From positions 1 to 41,409 of the forward strand of contig JAHLFB010000139.1 of assembly GCA_018884025.1 (NCBI GenBank): a stretch of DNA of 41,409 nucleotides, read 5' to 3'. Shown one piece after another: positions 7,836 to 16,317 of the stretch. This DNA comes from Candidatus Phocaeicola faecipullorum (GTDB taxonomy: Bacteria; Bacteroidota; Bacteroidia; Bacteroidales; Bacteroidaceae). How positions within the stretch are numbered: position 1 is the first letter of the stretch; every line of letters starts with the position of its first letter. The translations under genes were made by a program, and so were the position numbers. The notes under the pieces were generated by a model. That model saw only the letters and a list, made by a program, of their open reading frames with translations. It was not told where the DNA came from and searched no databases.

Positions 7836-10181
7836 TCAGAATTTCAGGCTTGCAGTGAATTCTACTGTGAACGGACGGATATAGCTACCAGCCATCACAT
7901 GTCCTGCATACTGTCCTGCATCTTCTTTTTCGATAAGTTCGGCACCGGCTATACTACCCTTTGCACCAGTCTGGTTTAGGAAGTTTACTACTGTACAACC
8001 TAGAGCCAGTTTCTTGTTAACCTGCCAGTTCAAACCACCGAATGTTTCCCAACGGCCGTTGAAATAGTATGCATCGTTAATGTTAGCATAAGTCTTGCTG
8101 AAATAACGGAAGCTTGTCCAAATTTTCAAGTCTTTTGTAATCATATAACTTGGGTCGATTTCAACAATCACCTGTGGAATTTCAGCTACGATATTTCCTG
8201 TCGCATTGATACTTCCTTCATAACCGTCAGAGAATGTTACAGAAGTTTCATATTTCTTGTAAGTCGGTTTCTGATATGTGAACAGGAAGTGAAGATCAAA
8301 TCCCTTGAACGGACGGGCTACAACGTCAGTTGTCCATCCCAATGTCTTGATATCATATGTCAGAGGAGCAGCCATGATTTCAGTCTGTCCTGCATCTGTT
8401 TTATGCTGAAGATTCAAAGTTGAGTTATTGTTTGTCTTTGAAATATATGAGAAGAGTGATGTCAAACTCAACCATTCATTGTTGTAATATATTCCGGCAC
8501 GTCCCAGAGGTACAGAAATTTTGTCAACGTTAGGTAAAGTAGCCGGTGCGAAGTTTTCAATTTTCGGATGCTGGGTGATATAAGTGAAGTCACCTGTGAA
8601 ACCGAACTGTTTAGTCAACTTATATGTTGCAGCAGCAGTAAGAGCATAATTCAACCAGTCATAGCTCATAGGAGTAGCGGCAATCTTCTCCGTACTGTTA
8701 GGAATATTAGCGCCAAGGTAATAATTGGCGAAACGTCCTACGTAATTGCCGTTAGCATCTTTCACAGCCGCATTCTCGCCACCTAGTGCCTGATATTCCA
8801 AACGTGCGCCATAATAAACATTCAGAAAATCAGTGATATCCCAGTCATGAGTAAAATAAAGTGCAAGTTTGTTCTCATATCCGTTGTAATATTCAGATGC
8901 GTTCTTGTTCAAATCATAATAATATCCGTTACCCACATATGTACGACCATTGCCATTTACATAATCTGTATTATACAATCTTACAGGATAGCTACCGTCT
9001 GAAGGAACTGACTGGTCATACATCGTAGTGCTTGAGCTGTAATCAACATCATAATACCATTCGTTAAGACCAAGTCTCCATGTTCCGTTGCTCAACTTTC
9101 TTGAAAGTTCTGTAGTAAACATGAATGAATCAATAAATCCACGGTTCAGACATGACATACGGCTCTGTACATATTCACCAGTATATGGCTGCATGCTGCC
9201 GTCGGCTGTTTCGTACTGATAATTGATACCTGCCTCGTTTTTGTCGAGCGACATCGGAGTCTGATATACCAAAGAACCTGTAGAATGATCATACTTCATC
9301 ACTGTTTTCCAGTTCAGACCGTTATCCCATGAATAATCGTTCATCAAAGTTACTACATGACCTATATTTTCTGTAGCGTCATACAGATTTGTTTTCTTAA
9401 TCTCGCCTGTACGCATATCCTGATATACCATTTCGTTATCCATAGGAAGATATGATGTAGTACCAAGAGCGAAATCACCGAACTCACGTACACTACCGTC
9501 GCCTACATAAACGAACGGAGCAGACTGTGTAGCATAAGTATAAATAGGATGACTCTTAGAGAAGTTATAAAGTGCAGTGAAAGCACCTCTGTCATTATTG
9601 TATTTCTTTGTGATTGCAAATTTGTAGATTTGTGTACGATCCTGGAATGGAGTAGATTTAATATCGAATGTTCCCGGATCGAAGTCCTGATACATGCTTG
9701 CGCTGTATAACCAACCTTTACCAACTCCGCCGTTAAGGTTAAGCGAAACTTCCTGCATTCCGAAGTGATTGGTCTTATAATTCAAAGTACCGTTGAATTT
9801 ATCCTGACCAAGCTGTGTAAATGAATTTACAGCATAACCTATATTACCGGTTGTAACAGCTGTTTCAGAAATCTTCAGCAACCCTACATGGCTAAGGCTG
9901 GCATCAGCACGCCAAAGAGAGTTAACACTGTGAGGGTTGGTCGCATAAGTTACGGGAATACCGTTTTCCAGAACATTCACATCGGCCGAAGGAAGACCAA
10001 TCTGGATTTCACGAGGACCGTTAGCACTTGCGGCATTAAGCATAACATTTCTGTTTGCTTCTTCCTTTTTGTTATCACCGCTTTCTGATTTTTCCTGTGC
10101 ATAAGTAGTAGCACATGCAATGGCAAGTAATAATACTGCCGAATTCATTCTCATCAATAGTTGTTTCTGTTCTGCCTTCAT
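7836..10181 (-). CDS. TonB-dependent-receptor-like outer-membrane barrel without SusD partner
   Basis: A 781-residue protein. A signal peptide ends around CATTYAQ, a linker rich in charged residues follows, then a short plug-like region (about 40-130; ANGPREIQIGLP, then VTTGNIGYAVNSFTQLG). The rest is alternating aromatic and polar beta strands ending in FTASLKF, the usual terminal Phe of outer-membrane barrels. It lacks the N-terminal carboxypeptidase-like regulatory domain of SusC proteins and I see no clear TonB box. It heads unit B directly behind an HTCS-type operator, with GH32a, permease and kinase downstream, so import of fructo-oligosaccharides or sucrose-like sugars is inferred. The ATG at 10181 is preferred over a GTG three codons upstream. 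The barrel is certain; TonB dependence and substrate are not. Confidence 0.8.
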   Translation of the reverse strand: MKAEQKQLLMRMNSAVLLLAIACATTYAQEKSESGDNKKEEANRNVMLNAASANGPREIQIGLPSADVNVLENGIPVTYATNPHSVNSLWRADASLSHVGLLKISETAVTTGNIGYAVNSFTQLGQDKFNGTLNYKTNHFGMQEVSLNLNGGVGKGWLYSASMYQDFDPGTFDIKSTPFQDRTQIYKFAITKKYNNDRGAFTALYNFSKSHPIYTYATQSAPFVYVGDGSVREFGDFALGTTSYLPMDNEMVYQDMRTGEIKKTNLYDATENIGHVVTLMNDYSWDNGLNWKTVMKYDHSTGSLVYQTPMSLDKNEAGINYQYETADGSMQPYTGEYVQSRMSCLNRGFIDSFMFTTELSRKLSNGTWRLGLNEWYYDVDYSSSTTMYDQSVPSDGSYPVRLYNTDYVNGNGRTYVGNGYYYDLNKNASEYYNGYENKLALYFTHDWDITDFLNVYYGARLEYQALGGENAAVKDANGNYVGRFANYYLGANIPNSTEKIAATPMSYDWLNYALTAAATYKLTKQFGFTGDFTYITQHPKIENFAPATLPNVDKISVPLGRAGIYYNNEWLSLTSLFSYISKTNNNSTLNLQHKTDAGQTEIMAAPLTYDIKTLGWTTDVVARPFKGFDLHFLFTYQKPTYKKYETSVTFSDGYEGSINATGNIVAEIPQVIVEIDPSYMITKDLKIWTSFRYFSKTYANINDAYYFNGRWETFGGLNWQVNKKLALGCTVVNFLNQTGAKGSIAGAELIEKEDAGQYAGHVMAGSYIRPFTVEFTASLKF

Positions 10182-10216
10182 AGCATTCACATTGTTCTAG
10201 TAGTTTATGTTTTTTG

Positions 10217-10283
10217 CAAATGTATGAAGAAGTAAAACAAAGATTTATAACAAATGTTTCATACAAAATAAAAAATGTTTCAT
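10217..10283 (-). promoter_or_regulatory. Predicted HTCS operator and promoter of unit B
   Basis: Direct repeats AATGTTTCAT at 10253-10262 and 10274-10283 are exactly 21 bp apart, two helical turns, as expected for an AraC-type dimer. On the minus strand TACATTTG (plus 10217-10224) fits the -7 box TAnnTTTG. The proximal repeat begins 36 bp from that box and no canonical -33 element is properly spaced, which fits an activator-dependent promoter. The same sequence and spacing occur upstream of susC at 24264-24330. Regulation by the HTCS at 156-2915 is inference. Confidence 0.78.
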
Positions 10284-10315
10284 GCAACATTTGTATATGT
10301 ACATGAAACATTTTT
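10271..10315 (-). terminator. Inverted repeat, probable terminator of unit A overlapping the unit B operator
   Basis: A 14-bp arm at 10271-10284 is perfectly complementary to 10302-10315, with a 17-nt loop. In the minus-strand transcript leaving fructokinase 2 it is followed by U6-A-U4, a plausible intrinsic terminator although the stem is AT-rich. Its left arm contains the distal AATGTTTCAT operator repeat, and its right arm is a third, inverted copy of that box (10303-10312). Confidence 0.6.
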
Positions 10316-10383
10316 AGGAAGATACTAATCTTTCAAATTTTAAGACATAAAACCCTATTAAACAATAAAATGCTCTTAACTTC

Positions 10384-11262
10384 TTAGTCCAGATATACAT
10401 CTGGCAGTACAGGCATTGCACCATTCTGTGTACATACGTATGCTGACACTTTTACAGCAAGCTCATGAGCCTCACGTACTGACTTTCCTTTAAGAATGGA
10501 AGCTACAAATGTAGCGGTAAAGGAATCACCTGCCCCTACTGTGTCGGCTACGACTACTTTCGGTGTCTCTACAAATGAAACACTGCCCGGAGTAAATACA
10601 TAACTGCCGTTCACTCCACAAGTAAGTATCAGCATCTTCAAGTTATATTTTGCAAGGAGGATCCAGCATTTGTCCTGAAGGTCAATACCGGGATATCCGA
10701 ACATACGGCTCACTGTAACGAGCTCTTCATCATTTATCTTAAGTATATTACACTTACTGAATGAATGGCAAAGGATTTCCTTGGTATAAAAGCCCTGACG
10801 AAGGTTGATATCGAATATCTTCAATATTTCATCTCCTTCGGGCATAGCGTCAAGGAAACGGTTGATTGTCTCACGAGACACGACACTACGTTGCGCCAAA
10901 GAGCCGAAACATACCGCACGCGTATGGCGAGCCAAATCTTCAAGAGCTGGAGTAAAAGGTACATTATCCCATGCAACGCCTTCCTTTATGTCATAACAGG
11001 GAACACCTTCGGCATCAAGCTCCACCTGAACGGTTCCTGTAGGATAAGGTACTGTCTCTACTATTCCGAAAAGTTTCTTTTCACGGAAGTTTTCAAGTAT
11101 TTCGGTGCCAAGTTTGTCATCGCCTACGGCACTTACTACACGGCTGTTAAGACCGAACTGTGATATATGGTATGCAAAGTTTGCAGGGGCACCACCCAAT
11201 TTCTTTCCTTCAGGAAGCACATCCCATAGTGCTTCACCCATTCCTACTACTAAATCATTCAT
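10384..11262 (-). CDS. Fructokinase 2 (PfkB family)
   Basis: A 292-residue PfkB kinase, last gene of unit A. It keeps GGAPANFAYH and DTVGAGDSFTA with catalytic Asp246, and should convert imported fructose to a fructose phosphate. It starts 6 bp after the permease 2 stop, the compact arrangement expected of the ancestral operon. It is about 95% identical to fructokinase 1: the last 120 residues are the same except for one Glu/Asp change near the C-terminus, while many silent differences run throughout. That pattern indicates an old duplication kept under purifying selection rather than a recent copy. Confidence 0.92.
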   Translation of the reverse strand: MNDLVVGMGEALWDVLPEGKKLGGAPANFAYHISQFGLNSRVVSAVGDDKLGTEILENFREKKLFGIVETVPYPTGTVQVELDAEGVPCYDIKEGVAWDNVPFTPALEDLARHTRAVCFGSLAQRSVVSRETINRFLDAMPEGDEILKIFDINLRQGFYTKEILCHSFSKCNILKINDEELVTVSRMFGYPGIDLQDKCWILLAKYNLKMLILTCGVNGSYVFTPGSVSFVETPKVVVADTVGAGDSFTATFVASILKGKSVREAHELAVKVSAYVCTQNGAMPVLPDVYLD

Positions 11263-11268
11263 AATGTG

Positions 11269-12423
11269 TTATTTTTTAAGTTTCATGGTATAAATCAATA
11301 AATAAATCACTCCTACTGCCATTACAGCTACAGCTCCGTCCTGACCGGCTGCATCAGAGGCAAATCCCATAAGCAAAGGGAATACTGTTCCACCGAAAAG
11401 ACCCATTATCATCAAACCTGATATCTCGTTTTTCTTTTCTGGCATTGAAAGAAGAGCCTGAGAGAATATTATCGAGAATACATTTGAATTACCGAAACCT
11501 ATCAATGCGATAGATGTGTAGATCACTGAATCGGCATCTGAAGTCAACAGCCCTACCATTGCTGCAAGCATACAGAGTACACTTATAAGGAAAAACGAAC
11601 GGGCAGAAACTTTCTGAAGGATAATAGAACCGGAGAAACAGCCGATGGTCCTGAAGATGAAATAAAGGCTGGTCGCAAAAGAAGCCTCATCAAGGCTCAT
11701 GCCAAGACGTTCCATCAATATCTTTGGAGCTGTAGTATTGGTTCCGACATCTATACCTACATGACACATTATACCGACAAAACAAAGCAGGATGAAAGGA
11801 GAACCAAGAAGTTTAAGACAATCGGCAAAACCGGATGCCTTGTCAGGACGTTCTTCTTCTATTGGTGTAGCAGAAAGCCAGAGAACAGCTATTACGGCTA
11901 TTATCATATAGATGGGGAAAAGCACACGCCATCCCAAGCCGAAACTTGGCATTGCCTGAGTGGCTCCCCACATGGCTATGTAAGGGGCCAGGAATGAAGC
12001 TATGGCTTTTACGAACTGTCCGAATGTCAAGGAACTGGCAAGTTTATCTCCACTTATAATGTTGCTTAACAGCGGATTCAATGATGTCTGCATAAGGGCA
12101 TTTCCTATACCCAACAAGGAGAATGAACAGAGCATCAGCATGTAACTGTCGCCGAATATTGGCAGAAGTAATGAAGCAAATGTTACAACAAGGCTTAACA
12201 GTACTGTTTTCTTACGGCCTATACGGTTCATCAGAATTCCGGTCGGCACCGAGAATATAAGAAACCAGAAGAATACCAAGGAAGGGAAGATGTTGGCCTG
12301 AGAATCACTCAAGCCAAGATCTGCCTTCACATAATTGGATGCTATTCCCACCAGGTCAACAAAACCCATGGCGAAGAAACAAAGCATCACGGGAATTAAT
12401 TTATTTAGTTTTACTGTAGCCAT
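11269..12423 (-). CDS. Fructose/sugar permease 2 (MFS, FucP-like)
   Basis: A 384-residue inner-membrane major facilitator, the paralogue of permease 1 at about 94% identity. It has about 12 membrane segments and the GILMNRIGRKKT loop. It starts 1 bp after the GH32b stop and is followed within 6 bp by fructokinase 2, so the three genes are surely cotranscribed. The N-terminal ten residues differ fully from permease 1, which places one duplication boundary close to the start codon. Role: uptake of fructose from the periplasm, inferred from context. Confidence 0.88.
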   Translation of the reverse strand: MATVKLNKLIPVMLCFFAMGFVDLVGIASNYVKADLGLSDSQANIFPSLVFFWFLIFSVPTGILMNRIGRKKTVLLSLVVTFASLLLPIFGDSYMLMLCSFSLLGIGNALMQTSLNPLLSNIISGDKLASSLTFGQFVKAIASFLAPYIAMWGATQAMPSFGLGWRVLFPIYMIIAVIAVLWLSATPIEEERPDKASGFADCLKLLGSPFILLCFVGIMCHVGIDVGTNTTAPKILMERLGMSLDEASFATSLYFIFRTIGCFSGSIILQKVSARSFFLISVLCMLAAMVGLLTSDADSVIYTSIALIGFGNSNVFSIIFSQALLSMPEKKNEISGLMIMGLFGGTVFPLLMGFASDAAGQDGAVAVMAVGVIYLLIYTMKLKK

Positions 12424-12424
12424 A

Positions 12425-14212
12425 TTACTTTATCTGATATATATTTATATTTTTAACCTTATACCTATTGCCGTCACTTTCAAATGTAATCATATCGTAT
12501 GGTGCTGACGGGAACACACAGTTTGTCATAACAAATTTCCCGTTGTCAACAAAAGCTTCTATACTCGATTTATCAACGAACAGACGAAGTTTCAATTCCT
12601 TGGATTTGCTTAGAGTTATTTCCGTCACTGCAGGAAAATCATTACTGAAAGAGACTTCACCACTCTTTGTACGGTCTATTGCAAAAGTCTTTTTCACTAC
12701 ATCATATGTCATCAGGACTTTCTCTCCTTTTCCATTGGAAAGAACAAATGAGACTTCTTTTGACTTTCCCGGATTTATTGATAGCTCTACTTCGTAAGCT
12801 CCGTTATCACTTTGAGGTGACAGTGATATTGTTTCCGCTTTGGCTACATTTACCGTTTTTATCTGTCTGCCATCCTTTCTGGCTTCAAGCATCTCCTTGC
12901 AAGGTTCTGACTTAAGGAATATGCTTCCATCCTGTTTGAAAAGAGACAAATCTCTGGCTATGGTGTTTGCGCTGCGGTACTGAAGTGTCGGAACATTGTT
13001 TGCATACTGCCAGTTACTCATCCATCCTATGGCTATACATCTTCCGTCGGGAGCATTGTTCCATGTCACTGTGGCATAATGGTCCTTACCGTAATCCATC
13101 CATTTGGTTTCTTCAGGATAATTGTTTGTAAAAGTGCTGCCGTCAAAATCGCCTACAAAATACTGTGTAGCCGAGCCGCCGAAAGGACCTCCAGGATTGA
13201 TATTGCATATAAGCACCCATTTCTTTTCCTTAGTACCTTCTACCGGGAGTTCCACCAGATCCGGACATTCCCATACTCCTCCGTGGCATCCGTGTCCTTC
13301 GCCGAATTCACTTTCCTTAGTCCAGTCCTTCAGGTTCTTTGAAGAATAAATTTCCATGTGCTGACCTACGGCAAGCATCATTACCCAATGTTCTTTCGGT
13401 GCATACCAGAACACTTTCGGGTCGCGGAAATCTTTTTCGGAAGATGTCAGGATAGGGTTATTCTCGTATTTGATGAATGTCTTTCCGTTATCAAGGCTGT
13501 ATGCCATACTTTGCGTCTGGCAGTCTCCCCATGGAGTCTGCTTGGCCGAAGTATAGAATGCCACTACAGCGCCTTCGCCGAAGCCCGATGTATTGTTATG
13601 GTCAACCACGCATGAGCCGCTGAAAATTGTTCCTATGGCATCAGGAGCAATTGCAACACCTTCATTTTTCCAGTTCACCAGGTCAGTAGAAGTAGAATGT
13701 CCCCAGTGCATGTTTCCCCACATAGAGCCGTAAGGATTGTATTGGAAATACAGATGATAGACACCGTCCTTGTAGAACATTCCGTTAGGGTCGTTCATCC
13801 ATCCGTATGCCGGAGTATGATGGTATGAAGGGCGGTATTTCTCTACTTCAAGCGACATATCGTCGGATTCCTCAATATCACTCCAACAAATCGAATTTGA
13901 AGGAACACCTCTAACTATCATTATAATACTGTCTTTGTCGAATTGTGACATGTCAACTGGTACATAATAATCTGTCTTGCCACGCGATAGACGCACCTTC
14001 TGAGTGTATCCAGTCAGACTACTGTTCTGATATACAAAATCTATCTCCCCTTCCGGTGCAGAATCTTCCACCGGAATTAGCAGATACTTTTTCTCTGGAT
14101 TGATGTAAACGAAATTATTTTCGTTTCCAAGATTTTTAACCCTTATTGCAGAATTTGCATCCTGTATTCCCAAAGAAAATACAAGAGACATGCATAAGGT
14201 TGTGATTTTCAT
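12425..14212 (-). CDS. GH32 beta-fructosidase, periplasmic (GH32b)
   Basis: A 595-residue exo-type fructosidase from ATG 14212; an ATG three codons upstream (14221) is an alternative. The signal peptide (MKITTLCMSLVFSLGIQDANSA) has no lipobox, so the protein is probably soluble in the periplasm. It has the N-terminal Bacteroidetes GH32 beta domain (about 25-105), then the propeller with nucleophile Asp141 in a canonical WMNDPNG, Asp264 in FRDP and acid/base Glu315 in WECPD, then a C-terminal beta-sandwich. It shares architecture and long blocks such as YHLYFQYNPYGS and NINPG.PFGGSAT with GH32a. Sixth gene of unit A, it should release fructose from imported oligosaccharides. Levan versus inulin preference cannot be read from sequence. 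Confidence 0.9.
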   Translation of the reverse strand: MKITTLCMSLVFSLGIQDANSAIRVKNLGNENNFVYINPEKKYLLIPVEDSAPEGEIDFVYQNSSLTGYTQKVRLSRGKTDYYVPVDMSQFDKDSIIMIVRGVPSNSICWSDIEESDDMSLEVEKYRPSYHHTPAYGWMNDPNGMFYKDGVYHLYFQYNPYGSMWGNMHWGHSTSTDLVNWKNEGVAIAPDAIGTIFSGSCVVDHNNTSGFGEGAVVAFYTSAKQTPWGDCQTQSMAYSLDNGKTFIKYENNPILTSSEKDFRDPKVFWYAPKEHWVMMLAVGQHMEIYSSKNLKDWTKESEFGEGHGCHGGVWECPDLVELPVEGTKEKKWVLICNINPGGPFGGSATQYFVGDFDGSTFTNNYPEETKWMDYGKDHYATVTWNNAPDGRCIAIGWMSNWQYANNVPTLQYRSANTIARDLSLFKQDGSIFLKSEPCKEMLEARKDGRQIKTVNVAKAETISLSPQSDNGAYEVELSINPGKSKEVSFVLSNGKGEKVLMTYDVVKKTFAIDRTKSGEVSFSNDFPAVTEITLSKSKELKLRLFVDKSSIEAFVDNGKFVMTNCVFPSAPYDMITFESDGNRYKVKNINIYQIK

Positions 14213-14254
14213 GCTATTCATATTTATTCTGCTATTAGTTAATACACAAATTTA

Positions 14255-16183
14255 CTACTTTTTCCATACACTTTTAATATTCCAGGCCTTCATGGTAACT
14301 TTAGTAGTATTTCCCTTCTCTGAGTACAATTCTACTCCCGTCTGCTTGTCACCTGGGAAAGTCAGTAAGGAGAATACCAATTGCCCGTCACCTGCAAATA
14401 TCTCTACACTTGACTTATCTACAAAGATATGTAATCTTAGTTTGTCGTTGGTAAGCGGAATATGTCCGTTCATTTTACGGCTGAATCTCGGAATATTCTC
14501 CGAAGTACAGTTTGTTCTGTCAACAGTCAATAATGATACATTTGAATCATATCTTATAGGAAGACTGCGTCCGTCACCGGTACAAATGTTTAGACCTACT
14601 ACATCAGACTCGCAGAGAGTAAATGTTAGTTCCATCTCGTATACATTCTGTTTCGGGACGAAAGACGGTATAACCATACAGCCTTTTTTGATTACTCCAT
14701 TGAATTCTTTTTTATTTGTACGCAGCTTCTTCAATTTATCAAAAGGCTCCTGAACCATACGTACCCCCTCTGGTAAGGTTTTTAAAGATATAGTACGCGG
14801 AATAGACCAGAATCCAAAACCTCTGGAGGCAGGTATTTCGCCCCTGGCATAATCCCAATTATTCATCCACCCCATCCATACAGTTTCATCAAGTGTACCG
14901 TCATAATCTTTAAAAGCTCTGGCAGCATAGAAGTCACTTCCTTCGTCCACCCATAAGGCATGCTCCATATTGTTAGTCATCAGCTCGTCAGAGAACATTA
15001 TATGGTCAACACTGATAAAACCGAAATCCTCGCCGTCATAATCGTCATTTATCCTTATTCTGGCCTTACTTCCAATATAGTCTGAAACATTCCATCCATT
15101 CCATTTCAGATATGAAGAATTGCCGCCGGTAGCTGTTCTTACTACAGAATCATTGACAAGCAAATCAATACATGTCTTTCCGGGATGATTTCCGCCGGCA
15201 ATAAGAAAGTTAATTGCCGTCGATGATATTACAAACTCCGGAGAAAGCAATGTTCCTTTCATTCTATCACCTCCACCGTATGACGAAGCCATACCCGAGC
15301 CAAGATGAGCAGAAGTGTTATTTCTGCGGGGCGACATCCAGAATGCCTCACCTTTGTATTTCCAATCTCCATAGTCATTCGCATCGAAATCAGCAAAGAC
15401 ATCACCTTTGAGTCCTTTACCTTCAAGAAGAAATTCTCTGCAATCTTCGTCCAACTCGAAAGATTTACCGTTGAAAGTACCAATAAAATACTGTCCTTTG
15501 TTCGGACCAACCGATGTCATCAACACCCATTTCTTATTGTTGGAATCTTCATCCAAAGGTAATGCATAGATATCAGGACATTCCCATATATTCTCGCACG
15601 ATCCCAACTGTCCGAAATCACTCATCCAATCCCACTGCTTCAAATCTGCTGAAGAATAGAATCTGATTTTTCTTTCTATAGGCAAAGCTATCACCATTAC
15701 CCATTTCTGCTCCGGCTCATACCAGAAAACCGTAGGATCGCGAAAATCCTCATAATTTATATCAAGCACAGGATTGCCTTCATAATAATGCATCAATCCG
15801 TCATCGCCTTCTACTGAAAGTCCCTGCGACTGGATTTTATTTTTCTTATTTGCCATGGTATAGACAGCTATCACCTTGTCCTTGCCAAACGATGCTGTAT
15901 TGTTTTTGTCAACTACACAGGAGCCGGTAAAATACATGAAGCTATTATCATCACCTACAACCGCTCTTGAAGAAGTTTCTTTATAACTTGTAAAATCTTC
16001 TGTGTATGCTCTACCCCACCAAAACAAATTATATTTTCCTTTGTTATAAATCAAACCGCAAGGGTCACCTATACCACCTGTTTTCGGAGCGAAATGATAA
16101 ACCGACCTGTAACTCTCATTATATTGAGGATATGCTACTGAGGAAATAAGCGAAAAAGCCAATAGTGCAAATATTTTTCTCAT
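14255..16183 (-). CDS. GH32 fructosidase with an internal ~145-residue module (GH32c)
   Basis: A 642-residue secreted enzyme with a signal peptide (residues 1-19) and no lipobox. The propeller keeps all three catalytic acids: Asp40 in GGIGDPCG, Asp149 in FRDP and Glu201 in WECPD. The usual WMNDPNG block is strongly altered. Between the propeller blades, at about 254-400, is an inserted beta-rich module (FWMSPRRNN, then LLSPEFVISSTAINFLIAGGNHPGKTCIDLLVNDSVVRTATG, then GFISVDHIMFSD) that resembles carbohydrate-binding jelly rolls found inside some levanases. The second half of the propeller resumes at VWMGWMNNWDY. Fifth gene of unit A. The B. thetaiotaomicron locus also has an extra GH32 (BT1765) that may be the counterpart. 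Confidence 0.87.
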   Translation of the reverse strand: MRKIFALLAFSLISSVAYPQYNESYRSVYHFAPKTGGIGDPCGLIYNKGKYNLFWWGRAYTEDFTSYKETSSRAVVGDDNSFMYFTGSCVVDKNNTASFGKDKVIAVYTMANKKNKIQSQGLSVEGDDGLMHYYEGNPVLDINYEDFRDPTVFWYEPEQKWVMVIALPIERKIRFYSSADLKQWDWMSDFGQLGSCENIWECPDIYALPLDEDSNNKKWVLMTSVGPNKGQYFIGTFNGKSFELDEDCREFLLEGKGLKGDVFADFDANDYGDWKYKGEAFWMSPRRNNTSAHLGSGMASSYGGGDRMKGTLLSPEFVISSTAINFLIAGGNHPGKTCIDLLVNDSVVRTATGGNSSYLKWNGWNVSDYIGSKARIRINDDYDGEDFGFISVDHIMFSDELMTNNMEHALWVDEGSDFYAARAFKDYDGTLDETVWMGWMNNWDYARGEIPASRGFGFWSIPRTISLKTLPEGVRMVQEPFDKLKKLRTNKKEFNGVIKKGCMVIPSFVPKQNVYEMELTFTLCESDVVGLNICTGDGRSLPIRYDSNVSLLTVDRTNCTSENIPRFSRKMNGHIPLTNDKLRLHIFVDKSSVEIFAGDGQLVFSLLTFPGDKQTGVELYSEKGNTTKVTMKAWNIKSVWKK

Positions 16184-16317
16184 ATCCTTGAGATTAATAA
16201 GCTTTAGACTTGGGAAAAAACTATAACTGCCGTCCGCGACTGCTTATCTAAAAGAAACCCTAAGCACAATACAGATAAACAGCACGGAACAAACAGCTAT
16301 AATTAATTATAGTCTAT
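16184..16317 (-). other. 134-bp intercistronic gap with a 16-bp palindrome
   Basis: No gene. The perfect palindrome CTATAATTAATTATAG lies at 16297-16312, a few bases past the endo-GH32 stop. This is the longest gap inside unit A and might be a processing or stabilising site. No clear -7 box was found. Confidence 0.35.

Noticed and set aside
3704-12423. Permease-fructokinase duplication as a composite transposon
   Set aside because: No transposase, terminal repeats or target duplications flank either copy; divergence suggests an old tandem duplication.
14190-14753. 187-residue plus-strand open frame over the GH32c 3' end
   Set aside because: Antisense to a GH32 with clear catalytic motifs; no recognisable domain of its own.
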